Shown in pieces: positions 25,064 to 34,709 of a stretch of 56,194 bases of DNA. The position numbers and the translations under genes are program-made. The notes under the pieces were generated by a model. That model made no database searches and was not told the DNA's origin. It saw nothing but the letters and a program-made list of their open reading frames with translations. How positions within the stretch are numbered: position 1 is the stretch's first letter; every line of letters starts with the position of its first letter. Origin of the DNA: Myxococcales bacterium (GTDB taxonomy: Bacteria; Myxococcota_A; SURF-8). The DNA lies in contig QZKR01000051.1 of the NCBI GenBank assembly GCA_003598065.1, positions 1 through 56,194 on the forward strand, in the 5' to 3' direction.

Positions 25064-28000
25064 ATGAAGACACCGGCCCGTTGCAGCAGCTTCGTAGCGG
25101 CCTGTATCCTATTTGGCCTATTTGTTGTTTCTTGCGCCCAAAAGGAGGCCGATCAGAGCGGATTGCCCTGCCAGCCTGGAGTTTCCGAGCCCTGCTATAC
25201 CGGCTTGGCCGGCACGGCCGGCGTCGGCGTCTGCCGGACAGGCCAGAGTTTTTGCTGGGAGGAAGGCGGCGTGGTCTACGGGCCGGTCTGCCGCAATCAG
25301 GTGACGCCGGTGCGCGAAACCTGCAACGGGTTGGATGACGACTGCGACGGCGAAGCGGACAATAACGGGGCCTGCGCGGAGGAAGCGATCCAGCAGATCA
25401 AGGATGAGATCGGCGACGTGGCCGTGGTGATCCGCCCCGAACTGTCCGGCACGTATCTGGCCGTCAACAGTCATTGGGCGAGCCTTTATTATTGCCCTGC
25501 CGACCGGTCGGATGAACGCTGCGTCTATTATTTTCTCAATCGCTTCGCCGAATCCTTGTTCGGTCTGAAACGGCTGAACGAACAACTTGTGGAAACGAAA
25601 CGCTCCCGGCTGCCAGGCGGCGGCGTGGTGGTTGCGTTTCGGCAATATCATCGGGGCATCCCCGTGGAAGGAGGCGGGCTTTCTGTCAGTGCGAACGAAA
25701 GCCGCATCGCTCATGTCTTCTCCACCGTCCTTCCCGTGCGTGAGGACACACCGACAGAACCTATGTTGCCGGAAGAGGAACTACCGAGCATCATCGACGG
25801 TTACAACGGCGACGGCATCGTCTCGTTGACGATCTACACCAAGCGCGACGCGGGCGGTTATTTGCCGGAAACGGATTTCCAGGAGCAAGTGCTGGCTTAT
25901 AAGGTCCAGGACGGCGGCCGCGTGTACTTCGTCCAGGCGGCCAGCGACCGGCCGGCCGTTTTGGGCGACGGCGACGAGGACGTGGAATCGGAAATGGATG
26001 GAGTAGCCTACCCCTTCGCCCGCGTCCTCTATGCCTACAATCTCGGCCAGGGAAACCTGAAACACGAAATACGTGGCATGGCTGCAGGGGCGGAGTTACT
26101 CGGTACGGACCAGATTGACGAATTGCTAGATTCGTTTTGCAAGTATACCAGCGAGGATATTCTGCCATGCGGACAATCGGGCCATTTCGAAGTCTGCCTG
26201 CCCGACGGGACTCAGGCAGAATGCGGGGCGCCTGAGAACTATTGCAGCCAGCTCTCGTCGGGCTTGACCTGCGAACCGGACGACGAGGGCGCCGAGGTGG
26301 CAAGCTGTTCAACCAGCGATAGAATTTATATTTGCCCCGGCGAACCGGCGGATCCGGAAAATATACTCCACGAGGCCAGCCATCACCTTTTCTCGCCCTA
26401 TTTCGAACCCGCAACCGTAGCCGATTATTCGATCTCCGAGGCTTTGGCGATTTTCCATTCCGAGCTTTTTCAATGCTACGAGAAATACCTGCGCCATGTT
26501 TCCCCGGCGGGCGGCGAGTATGCCTGCGATTGGGATACGCCGCACGGGGATTTGTCCGTCGCGCCTTTGTCGATTGCCACCAGCGAGGATTTATCAGGCA
26601 TCTACGACAATGCGCTGATCCTCGGCCATGCGCTTTATCTGATTTGGAAACACTTCAGCGATGGCTTCCTTTACGATTTCTATATGCACGGCGGACAACC
26701 GCCCTTGAGTGAGGGCGATCTTTTGGCCAACCGCAAAATGCGGCGACTGATCTATGCGGCGGTGCGCCATTACCTAAGCGCTTTCGAGGGCGCCCAGAGG
26801 AGCGTAAGGTTGGAAACGCTCAACGAAATCCTCTTTTCGGCCTGCGTCGATTTGAAATCCATGCAGAGAGACGAAGAAAGCATGATTTTCACGAACGCGG
26901 ATTGCACCGCCGTCCGCTCCGCTTTCAAGAGCGTGGGGCTTGAGTATCGCGGTCTCAACACAACGCTGCAATCGTTCGTAGAGTTGTGCAACGGCATTGA
27001 CGACAACGACGACGGACTGGTGGACAACTGCATTGATTTTGCATCCGGCATGTGCGAGCGCAACAACACGCTCGCCCGCTCATATTACACCGGCGACCCG
27101 CGCAAGCTTGGAGTGGGAGAGTGCGGTGCCGGATTTCAGAAATGCGTCGATGGCGAATGGCAATGGCTGTTGCCGCAATACTCTGGTCAGGAGGAAACCT
27201 GCAACTACAAGGATGATGACTGCGATGGACTCACGGACGAAGAGGGCGGCATTCCGTACGGCCTCCAGGTCGTCTATATGCTCGATCGCGACAAGGATTG
27301 CTACGGGGGACTGGGAGAAAAAATCTATCTCTGTACGGAAATGCCCGAACGGAAATTGCCTCCAGACAGTGCCATCGGGAAAGCAGTCGCCAATGGCGAA
27401 TGCGGTGTTCCGAGCGATGCCGGAATAGCGTTTTACGTTCCCTATGTGAACGGCAATGACTGCAACGACGACAGGTCAGATATACATCCCAATGCCGAGG
27501 AGCGCTGCAATTCGGTTGATGACAACTGCGTGAGCGGAGTCGACGAAAAGTGGCCGAGCCTCGGACAGCAGTGCTCAGATGGAGAAGGCGAGTGCAAGGT
27601 GTTTGGCGCTATGGTATGCAAACCGGACCAGTCCGGCATAGAATGCAACGCAGAGGAACTTCCTCCGAAGAGATATTATTATGATCGTGATAAGGATGGT
27701 TATACAACGGGTGATTTTATCGAAACATGTTCGCCAGACCTTGGTTTGATGATCCTGGAAGACGAGAGAGTGGGCGGCGGCGATTGCGCTGATTTTGACA
27801 GAGACAGACATCCTGGCGCGGAAGAAGTGTGCAATGGCGTGGATGACGATTGCGATGATAAAAAGGACGAATCAGCAAACGGAGTGGAAAACAGCATATG
27901 CCCTAAGTTTGTTGACGGCGGGGAATATACGGTCAGTCTCGATTGGAAAGGGGGAGGCGACTGCGATTTTGCCGGCGGAGGCGTCAATGTTGATGTGAAG

Positions 28001-28369
28001 GTGTACCTGTCTGAGAAGGGAACCAAGCTTCACATCCAAATATGCGTTGAAATGACAGAACTGGAGTCGGATTGGACTTATGGGAAGACGTGCGTGGAAA
28101 AAGATATTGAAATCGGTTATCGATTTTCAGTAGAAAGCGCGGATGCGCAACATTCTTATCAGAGCACCTCGCACAACGAGATCGATGTAGTGCAATTGGA
28201 CAATGCAATATATCACGGTGTTTCGAATGATTTGGACAATATTATAAGAAGCATTAAATGCAAGACGGACCAGGATGACGACGACATGGCGCCGCAATGC
28301 TCCGCAGGCTATTCCGACTGCTCCGGGTGTTGGATAAAACTAAACAACATTCATGCGCAGGGGTACTGA
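25064..28369 (+). CDS. Thermolysin-like (M4/M36) lipoprotein with MopE-type Asp motifs
   Basis: A 1101-residue lipoprotein (start with AGGAG eight bases upstream; lipidated Cys24, VVSC). An FTP/PepSY-like propeptide segment is seen around residues 175-225 (VVVAFRQYHRGIPVEGGGL). The gluzincin site is HEASH at about 436-440 with a candidate third ligand E459 in SISEALAIFHSE, a 19-residue gap like that of thermolysin (20). Five MopE-type motifs flank it: CNGLDDDCDGEADN near the N-terminus, then CNGIDDNDDG, CNYKDDDCDG, CNSVDDNCVSG and CNGVDDDCDD after the catalytic part. Such motifs are thought to bind metal. A beta-rich C-terminal domain follows. The protein overlaps the next gene's leader region, and the two are probably cotranscribed. 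Whether it is proteolytically active is not established. Confidence 0.82.
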   Translation: MKTPARCSSFVAACILFGLFVVSCAQKEADQSGLPCQPGVSEPCYTGLAGTAGVGVCRTGQSFCWEEGGVVYGPVCRNQVTPVRETCNGLDDDCDGEADNNGACAEEAIQQIKDEIGDVAVVIRPELSGTYLAVNSHWASLYYCPADRSDERCVYYFLNRFAESLFGLKRLNEQLVETKRSRLPGGGVVVAFRQYHRGIPVEGGGLSVSANESRIAHVFSTVLPVREDTPTEPMLPEEELPSIIDGYNGDGIVSLTIYTKRDAGGYLPETDFQEQVLAYKVQDGGRVYFVQAASDRPAVLGDGDEDVESEMDGVAYPFARVLYAYNLGQGNLKHEIRGMAAGAELLGTDQIDELLDSFCKYTSEDILPCGQSGHFEVCLPDGTQAECGAPENYCSQLSSGLTCEPDDEGAEVASCSTSDRIYICPGEPADPENILHEASHHLFSPYFEPATVADYSISEALAIFHSELFQCYEKYLRHVSPAGGEYACDWDTPHGDLSVAPLSIATSEDLSGIYDNALILGHALYLIWKHFSDGFLYDFYMHGGQPPLSEGDLLANRKMRRLIYAAVRHYLSAFEGAQRSVRLETLNEILFSACVDLKSMQRDEESMIFTNADCTAVRSAFKSVGLEYRGLNTTLQSFVELCNGIDDNDDGLVDNCIDFASGMCERNNTLARSYYTGDPRKLGVGECGAGFQKCVDGEWQWLLPQYSGQEETCNYKDDDCDGLTDEEGGIPYGLQVVYMLDRDKDCYGGLGEKIYLCTEMPERKLPPDSAIGKAVANGECGVPSDAGIAFYVPYVNGNDCNDDRSDIHPNAEERCNSVDDNCVSGVDEKWPSLGQQCSDGEGECKVFGAMVCKPDQSGIECNAEELPPKRYYYDRDKDGYTTGDFIETCSPDLGLMILEDERVGGGDCADFDRDRHPGAEEVCNGVDDDCDDKKDESANGVENSICPKFVDGGEYTVSLDWKGGGDCDFAGGGVNVDVKVYLSEKGTKLHIQICVEMTELESDWTYGKTCVEKDIEIGYRFSVESADAQHSYQSTSHNEIDVVQLDNAIYHGVSNDLDNIIRSIKCKTDQDDDDMAPQCSAGYSDCSGCWIKLNNIHAQGY

Positions 28370-28370
28370 A

Positions 28371-29153
28371 ATGCCTTCTCACGGCGGAAAAATATACTGC
28401 ATCATGGCGAAAGGCCTGACGGTTTTGTTAATCGCCTGTTTGTTGATCTCCTGCATTTCCAACGATTATCCCGCCACAGAAGAAAGAATTTGCTCTCCTG
28501 AAGACTTTCAATTTTGCTTCTGCGCCAACGGCAGCGAGGGGCAGCAGATCTGCGCCGCCGACGGCTTTTCCTGGAGTTCGTGCCAGCGATGCTACGCCGT
28601 CGGCGACTGCCGTGACTGCGGCGAGCTGTTCGATGGAGACGAAGACATCGAGGAGCAGGAACCCGAGCCGGATTTTTCCTTCGACGACTCCCCCAACGGC
28701 GGCGACGCCGATGGGGGCGTGGACGGCGAGGAGGAAGTTATTTCCGCCTGGGCGCGGCTGTGCGAAGAGCCGAACTTCGGGGGCCGTTGCCGTGAGTTTA
28801 CACTGGAATCGGGCTGCAACTTTGTCGGTCTGCTTCCTCCGGCCGATGGCGACGAGGAGATGGATTTCTCTTCCGAAGAATCGGACGCCGACGCTCAGGG
28901 CTGGGCGGCATCCCTGGAATTCAGGGCCGCAGACGACCTGTGGTTGAGATTCGGAGACGACGCATGCGGCGAGGAAAGCACATTCGGTTGCTGCTATAGG
29001 GGAGCGGGCGACGCCTCGACTGTGCAGTTGAGCGACCTCGACGAGGTGGACGAAAACGCCTGCGAGGGAAGTATCGAAGCGGGGCTCAGTCAGCGCATCA
29101 ATGCGATCACACTTACGAAAAACGCCCATTGCGAATCGGTCGCAGAACCATAG
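28371..29153 (+). CDS. Beta/gamma-crystallin-like lipoprotein
   Basis: A 260-residue lipoprotein starting one base after the preceding stop (AGGGG upstream); a second possible start is 28404. The signal ends at LISC. Cys-rich and acidic segments (about 30-110) come first. Residues about 125-215 read like one beta/gamma-crystallin domain: ARLCEEPNFGGRCREFTL, then WAASLEFRAADDLWLRFGDD. A DGDEE-type acidic insertion sits between the halves. Such domains commonly bind calcium through N/D-N/D-x-x-S/T-S motifs; no perfect copy of that motif is visible. Translation is probably coupled to the metalloprotease lipoprotein. Assignment is moderate. Confidence 0.7.
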   Translation: MPSHGGKIYCIMAKGLTVLLIACLLISCISNDYPATEERICSPEDFQFCFCANGSEGQQICAADGFSWSSCQRCYAVGDCRDCGELFDGDEDIEEQEPEPDFSFDDSPNGGDADGGVDGEEEVISAWARLCEEPNFGGRCREFTLESGCNFVGLLPPADGDEEMDFSSEESDADAQGWAASLEFRAADDLWLRFGDDACGEESTFGCCYRGAGDASTVQLSDLDEVDENACEGSIEAGLSQRINAITLTKNAHCESVAEP

Positions 29154-29340
29154 TTAGCAAAAGTTGGGATGGGGGAACCAGCGCTTAAAACGACCTTCCC
29201 GGAAAATTGCTCGCATATCCGTTATGAACCAAGGAACGAGAGGATGCGGCGAAGCATTGCGGAAAGCTTGGGGCGCAGATTCCCATTTCGATTGGAACGA
29301 GCGGATGCAAACGGGAGCCTGTATAGAAAGCGAGAACCCG

Positions 29341-30801
29341 ATGCCGATTGCGACTCGCATTATTCGTACCATCCTGCTGTTGACGGTGACACTCGCTATG
29401 ACGCTCGCCGTTTTCCCTCTACCACCGGTCTTCGCCGCCGACGAGGCGCTGCAAATCGATTCGGCCAGCGCGTCGTCGCTTCTGTCGCAACTCCGCGTAC
29501 CGCCGCCGAAAAGCGGCAATCCGCATCCCTGCTTGGCGCCGGGAGCGGTGCTCAAAGCCCTCGAAATGCGGCAAAGCCAAACTGATTTCACTTTCCATCG
29601 CTATCTGGATGAGCAAGGCGCTTGGCGGCTATGGCCGTTCGCTTATTCTTCCAAATCGCCCGGGGAGACGGTATTTTACGTTGTGACCAGCATTTCTTGG
29701 GGGAATATGCGTTCCTGGTTTCTGGAGGAAATGAATCTGGCCGAACTTGATGGACAGTGCGTCATCAAGCAGACGCGGCGGTACGGCTTCGCCCCCTCGG
29801 AGGACCTGACCGTTTTTCAAGCCGCCAGCGTCCTCTTTTCATCCTGGAAATCCTACATGGAAAAAATCAGCCGCCTGGAGCGAGCCACGGAGTGGGTTTC
29901 CATGCATGATCTGCTGGCTTGGCCAGATCCGTTAATGTATTCGCCGGAGTATCTCGCTCTCCTTCCGGAAACGTCGTTCGAAAAAGTGCGTCAGGGCGAC
30001 ATCGCCCTGGACTCCAGCGGGCGTTTCGTCGTCGCCCGCGCCGGCCATGATTATTTCGAGGCCAGGCGCGAATCCTTCTGGGCATTCGTGCAAACTCAGA
30101 AGGGTTGGGAGAAACTATCCGACGAGACGTTGTCCAAGCTGACTTGGCGGCGGCCGGTAGCGGAATTCTGGGAAGGCCGGCCCACGCGGTTCAATACGGT
30201 GGGCGGCCACGACTGCGACCACGACGGTTTCCATGCCGGCATGGACTCCTGCCCCTGCTGCGCCGAGGACGGAGAAGACCCATGCGCCACCGATGGCTGC
30301 TCCTGCACTGGCGGCAAGGGAGGAATCACGCCGGGCTTTCAGAGCGCCGTCGGTCTCCTTTATTCGCACCCGGAGGTCATGGGCCTCGTGGAGGGAGGCC
30401 TGTCGCTGAGCCACCCGCGTGTCTCATTCAGCCTGACGCTGGGCCTGGTCCATAACCTTGACCGTACTCGACTTGGCCTGGGCATTCACGGTCGTTTTCT
30501 GTTCCCTTTCCTTACGCGACCGAAATTCCCTATCGAATGGTACCTCGGCGCAAGCTCCGTCTCCCTCAATGAACATTACGCCGGCGACCAGCCCAATCCG
30601 GTACGGATCTATTTAGGGCGGACCGGTATCGACTGGGTATTTTACGAAAGCGAACATCATCGCCTGGCGCTGGATGCCGGAATCGCCTTGGGGGCGCGTC
30701 AGCGCACGGTGTCGTACATCAAGGGTGCGCGGGAAGAGCGCAATCAGGAAACGGCTTTTTCCGGCGGCTTGGGATTAATGCTGCGTTGGGACGCCCGATG
30801 A
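29341..30801 (+). CDS. Exported protein with putative C-terminal beta-barrel
   Basis: A 486-residue protein; the start at 29341 was chosen because a clear signal peptide (FAA cleavage region) begins there, although earlier in-frame starts exist from 29164. The N-terminal 270 residues are of unknown fold. A Cys/Asp-rich segment (CDHDGFHAGMDSCPCC, about 295) separates them from a C-terminal part of about 165 residues. That part has alternating hydrophobic strands and Gly/aromatic turns ending LGLMLRWDAR, typical of outer-membrane barrels. The HEAT-like gene starts 25 bases downstream. The function is unknown. Confidence 0.65.
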   Translation: MPIATRIIRTILLLTVTLAMTLAVFPLPPVFAADEALQIDSASASSLLSQLRVPPPKSGNPHPCLAPGAVLKALEMRQSQTDFTFHRYLDEQGAWRLWPFAYSSKSPGETVFYVVTSISWGNMRSWFLEEMNLAELDGQCVIKQTRRYGFAPSEDLTVFQAASVLFSSWKSYMEKISRLERATEWVSMHDLLAWPDPLMYSPEYLALLPETSFEKVRQGDIALDSSGRFVVARAGHDYFEARRESFWAFVQTQKGWEKLSDETLSKLTWRRPVAEFWEGRPTRFNTVGGHDCDHDGFHAGMDSCPCCAEDGEDPCATDGCSCTGGKGGITPGFQSAVGLLYSHPEVMGLVEGGLSLSHPRVSFSLTLGLVHNLDRTRLGLGIHGRFLFPFLTRPKFPIEWYLGASSVSLNEHYAGDQPNPVRIYLGRTGIDWVFYESEHHRLALDAGIALGARQRTVSYIKGAREERNQETAFSGGLGLMLRWDAR

Positions 30802-30826
30802 TGGGCGTCGCGTGACAGGTGCGGAG

Positions 30827-33253
30827 ATGCGTAAATTTGTTCTCGCTTTGATGGCGGTCGGCTTGCTGCATTATGGTGCGACGACCATCGTGCTCGCCGA
30901 TCCTGGCCAAGTCGCCAGGGAAGGCGCCGCTCCGCCTTCCCCGGATATCCAGGAATCCACGGCTGAGCCGATCGATGTCGTTTACGCCCAAGTGGCGCGG
31001 CAGATCCGTCGCGAAATCCATTTCCTTACGGTTCTGCGCGCCTTCAATACGCCTTTCGACGAACATCTTATCGCCAAGGGACTGACATGGCGCGTGCCCG
31101 TGGGAAATCAGTGGCACGAGAGCCGCGTCGAAGTCGGGCGGGACTACCTTTTCTTTCTCCGGCGGAAAAGCAATTCCGATCTGGTTTGGACGCACGAACA
31201 GGCCGGAACCGTGCCGCCCCTGCCCGTGCATGAGCGAATCGTCGTCGGGTCTATCCTTACGCCTGAACTGGGATTTGAGGTTTCGGAGTTCGTTTCCGAA
31301 GAACCGATCGTTGAAATACTGCCCGTTGATCTGAGGGAAAAGCTCAGATATGATCCCATAAAAAAACTTCTCTTCTTCGAAGGGCCGATGCAAGACAAGG
31401 AAACCGAGTCTCTAAGTCGGCTTTTCTCAAGCCTATACGACGATGCCGCCGTCAACCGCCTATGGAAACGCTCCCTGCATTTTCACAAAATCCCCCTCGA
31501 TGTGGTAGAGGGGTGGTATGAGGCCCTTGCGGCCCGTCAGACAGGGCGGGAGCTTTCGGAAGACCCGATAGACTGCCCTTCTCCGACGCCTTGGCATTCC
31601 CAGACGCGGCAGGGTTGGACATCGTGTCTGCAAAGCGCCATCCGGGAAGCGGCGTCGCAACATAGTGAATTTGATTTGTTGGCGACGTACATCAAGATGC
31701 TGCACACGGCGAAAGTTCCTATTGATGGTGCGGATCTGGGATCCATCGCCTGCGGTTTGGAGAAAGGCGCCTGCAAGGGAGATCCAACCACGTCAGCCGT
31801 CGCCTTGGATGCGTTGGCTGACGCCAATATACGGATTTCTCTGCCCGTCATGGTCCGGGCCTTGGAGCATCAACACGCGATGGTGCAAACCGTGGCGATT
31901 CGACACCTCCAATCGTTTGTCGAACACGGCCGGCTGGAATCGGCGCAGCAGTGGGGGAAAAACCCCAATGCGCGCCGAAAGCGGGCTAGACCCGAAAACA
32001 TCCAGGCGCAGGATGTGACGGCCATTCTGCAGTATTTCCTGATGGGGGCGTCTTCGGAGACACCGAGTCCTACCGAATATCTGCCTTTCCCCAAGCGTCA
32101 CGATTCACCCTACCATGCCACGCTTGCCGCGTTGATCCAGATCGGCACCGATCAAGCCATCGAGGCGCTTGCCAACGAATTTTGCAATCTTGACTTTTTG
32201 CCCGACGGAACCGCGCTCTGCCCGCGCACCCCCGAACAGATGGATATAATCGAAACCTTGGGGGTTTACGGATTTTCCGGTATGGATGCCTATTTCATCA
32301 AATATTTCAAGCGGTTCGACGATCAAACGCAAAAGCGGGTCAGTATGGTGCTAAACCGTAAGGACCAGTCCATCGCCGAAGCCAAGCTCATCAAGACATA
32401 CGATTCCAGCCGGCAGGCTGATGTCCGTCTGGGAGTTGTCATGGCGCTGGCAACTCCCGAAAATCTCTCCGAAGCAACGCAAAAATTGATGGTCCGTGCG
32501 GCGATCGACGATCCGGATGAAACCATCCGCGAAACCGCCAAACGAAGGCTTCTGAAGGACTACGATATTTCCTTGTTTGACGATATCGCACGCATCTACT
32601 TGCGGGAACACGACGATTCGCATCCGGCGAACGCCTCCCGGCGCATTCGCGACGAGGCTTGGGAATGGTTTAGGCAAATGAGGATGCAGATTCTCGAACA
32701 CTATTTACATGAACCCGATGAGGGAAAACGCCGGCTCGCGCTGTCAAGTCTGTTTTTGGCCGAAGATAACGTGGATGCGACGCGCAAGATCTGCCTGGAA
32801 CGCGAACGCGGCGGAAGCCTTGCCTCCTTCTGCGAAGGAGCTTGCCCGCTCAAAGAATTTCGTTGCGCATTGGACGGGCGCACCGTAGAGACCTGCATGA
32901 TCGGCTCGGATGGTCATTTCAAATGGCGCAAGGTGTCTGTTTGCCAAGCGGACCACTGCGTCGAAGTGGACCGTTCTCTCCTTTGCGAGGAGGAAGGCGG
33001 CTTGCGCCCCGAATTCAAGCCGATCCCGCTTTTGTCCGATCAATGCTTTTCCGATCAGAAACGTTTGGCTGTGTGCAAGGTTTGCGATCCGGGCGAGTAC
33101 GAGACAAGCAGTTGCGTCGACGGCCAGCCCAGGTTGATTCGGCGATGCGGCCAGGGCACCGGATACCAGATGGAGGAATCTCTCTGTCCGCCCAACACCA
33201 GTTGTGCCCCGGTGGATGAGGGAATGGTGAGCTGCGTGGAGAGTGGCTATTAG
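30827..33253 (+). CDS. Exported protein with HEAT-like repeats and Cys-rich tail
   Basis: An 808-residue protein. A GTG at 30812 is an alternative start; 30827 is favoured because it opens a compact signal peptide (cleavage about IVLA). From about residue 290 to 640 the chain is a series of paired helices with HEAT-like features (RISLPVMVRALEHQHAMVQT, KLMVRAAIDDPDETIRETA). The last 140 residues hold about 20 cysteines in CxLDGRTVETC-like modules. No catalytic motif is visible; a scaffold role is plausible. The gene follows the putative barrel gene by 25 bases. Confidence 0.7.
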   Translation: MRKFVLALMAVGLLHYGATTIVLADPGQVAREGAAPPSPDIQESTAEPIDVVYAQVARQIRREIHFLTVLRAFNTPFDEHLIAKGLTWRVPVGNQWHESRVEVGRDYLFFLRRKSNSDLVWTHEQAGTVPPLPVHERIVVGSILTPELGFEVSEFVSEEPIVEILPVDLREKLRYDPIKKLLFFEGPMQDKETESLSRLFSSLYDDAAVNRLWKRSLHFHKIPLDVVEGWYEALAARQTGRELSEDPIDCPSPTPWHSQTRQGWTSCLQSAIREAASQHSEFDLLATYIKMLHTAKVPIDGADLGSIACGLEKGACKGDPTTSAVALDALADANIRISLPVMVRALEHQHAMVQTVAIRHLQSFVEHGRLESAQQWGKNPNARRKRARPENIQAQDVTAILQYFLMGASSETPSPTEYLPFPKRHDSPYHATLAALIQIGTDQAIEALANEFCNLDFLPDGTALCPRTPEQMDIIETLGVYGFSGMDAYFIKYFKRFDDQTQKRVSMVLNRKDQSIAEAKLIKTYDSSRQADVRLGVVMALATPENLSEATQKLMVRAAIDDPDETIRETAKRRLLKDYDISLFDDIARIYLREHDDSHPANASRRIRDEAWEWFRQMRMQILEHYLHEPDEGKRRLALSSLFLAEDNVDATRKICLERERGGSLASFCEGACPLKEFRCALDGRTVETCMIGSDGHFKWRKVSVCQADHCVEVDRSLLCEEEGGLRPEFKPIPLLSDQCFSDQKRLAVCKVCDPGEYETSSCVDGQPRLIRRCGQGTGYQMEESLCPPNTSCAPVDEGMVSCVESGY

Positions 33254-33286
33254 GGTCTTGCAAGATGCTTCAAGGATAAGGAAAAT

Positions 33287-34705
33287 ATGCGGGTAAATTC
33301 GTATATCCTGTCTGTCGCTTTCCTTTGCCGACGGGGACTGGCTGTTATTCTTGCCGTGTTGGCGACAGTTTCGCCCGTTATGGCGCGGGATGTTTCCACT
33401 GCGCGAGGAGTAAAGGTAAAGTCCGAGGCGCCTGAATCTGTGACGGCAGAGAAAATCCTGTTCGGCCGCTCTTACGCCGTAGTCATTGGCGTCAGCCATT
33501 ACGCCGACGACCGTTTCGAGCCCTTGGCGGGCGCGGCGCGCGATGCGCGAGCCGTGGGTGAGGTGCTTAAACAACACGGGTTCCAGGTGAAAACCTTCCT
33601 CGACCAAGCCGCGACTCGCGACGCATTGCGGACCCACCTCAGCAAGACTTTGCTTGAGCTGGTCCAACCGCGTGATCGAGTGGTTGTATTTTTTGCAGGG
33701 CATGGAGACACTCTTGGCGAAGACCGTGACGCCATTGGCTACATCCTCCCTTACGATACGGACTTCGGAATGACCGCCGTTGGCGGGATTTCCATGACCG
33801 AAATCCGCCAATGGTTCATGCTTTACAAAGCCAACCAAGTGATGTTCGCGGCCGATTCTTGCTATTCTGGCTTGACGATTCCACCCTGGCGCGCTCCTCC
33901 CCAAAAGAGTAATGAAGAAGAGCCATTGGGAAATCCTCCCCAAGGAGCTTCCCTCCGCTCACCGCCAACGCTTGACCCGGAAACATTAGAGGCGTTGATC
34001 GACAAGACCTCCGAGAAGACGCTCATTCTCATGACTGCAGGAAAGCGCGGGCAAAAGGCGCTGGAATATGAACGAGCGGGCCACGGCATGTTTTCGTATT
34101 TCTTCATCGAGGCGCTCAAGGGAGCGGCCGTCCGCCCGGGCAAAGCGTATCTGACGGCAAAAGATATCGCCACGCGTTTGGACGAAACGGTTCCGGTTAC
34201 TGCGAAGCGCGAATATGGGGTGAGTCAGGATCCCCAAATAGGCATACTAGGCGAAGGCGATTTCATTTTTTTAGTAAACACAGACCAACCGCTGAGTCTT
34301 GGCTTCAATCCGGCAGGAATAGGCTTGCGTTCGGCGTCCCATCGCTGCGGCGGGCCATTCAACGCGTTCAGAGCGAACTGCCCATTGAGTCCGCAGGGAA
34401 AGGCGGGGCACGGGTTGTTTTGGAGTGGCCTCGGACTTGTTGTTGTCGGGGGGGGCGCGACCGGTATGGTCGTTTACACCGGAGAGCGGATCGAGGATGG
34501 CGACACCTCGTTGAAGAGCGACAATTACACATGGTCGGTGGTCTCCATCACCGGTCTGAGCGTGGGCGGAGTGGCAATGCTGGCGGGGTTGGTCCTCTGG
34601 GCCATCGATCCAGGTTATACCGACTCCCAAGCTGCTCATGCCTTGGGTCTGGGATTTAGTGGACGAGAAGCACAGCGCTCGACGAGCCTGACGTGGACAT
34701 GGTAG
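33287..34705 (+). CDS. Exported caspase-like (C14) protein 1
   Basis: A 472-residue protein with a Sec-type signal (about 1-33, ending VMA). The caspase-like fold is clear: YAVVIGVSHYAD, the catalytic His in VVVFFAGHGD (His139) and the catalytic Cys in FAADSCYSG (Cys192). After about residue 340 there are two hydrophobic segments (about 385-403 and 420-440), and the chain ends LTWTW. Bacterial C14 proteins are usually cytosolic; this one should face the periplasm or be surface-exposed. The start has AAGGA five bases upstream. The FGE-like lipoprotein begins four bases after its stop, so they form a pair. Substrate unknown; the closest relative here is the 35914 gene. Confidence 0.9.
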   Translation: MRVNSYILSVAFLCRRGLAVILAVLATVSPVMARDVSTARGVKVKSEAPESVTAEKILFGRSYAVVIGVSHYADDRFEPLAGAARDARAVGEVLKQHGFQVKTFLDQAATRDALRTHLSKTLLELVQPRDRVVVFFAGHGDTLGEDRDAIGYILPYDTDFGMTAVGGISMTEIRQWFMLYKANQVMFAADSCYSGLTIPPWRAPPQKSNEEEPLGNPPQGASLRSPPTLDPETLEALIDKTSEKTLILMTAGKRGQKALEYERAGHGMFSYFFIEALKGAAVRPGKAYLTAKDIATRLDETVPVTAKREYGVSQDPQIGILGEGDFIFLVNTDQPLSLGFNPAGIGLRSASHRCGGPFNAFRANCPLSPQGKAGHGLFWSGLGLVVVGGGATGMVVYTGERIEDGDTSLKSDNYTWSVVSITGLSVGGVAMLAGLVLWAIDPGYTDSQAAHALGLGFSGREAQRSTSLTWTW

Positions 34706-34709
34706 GACC

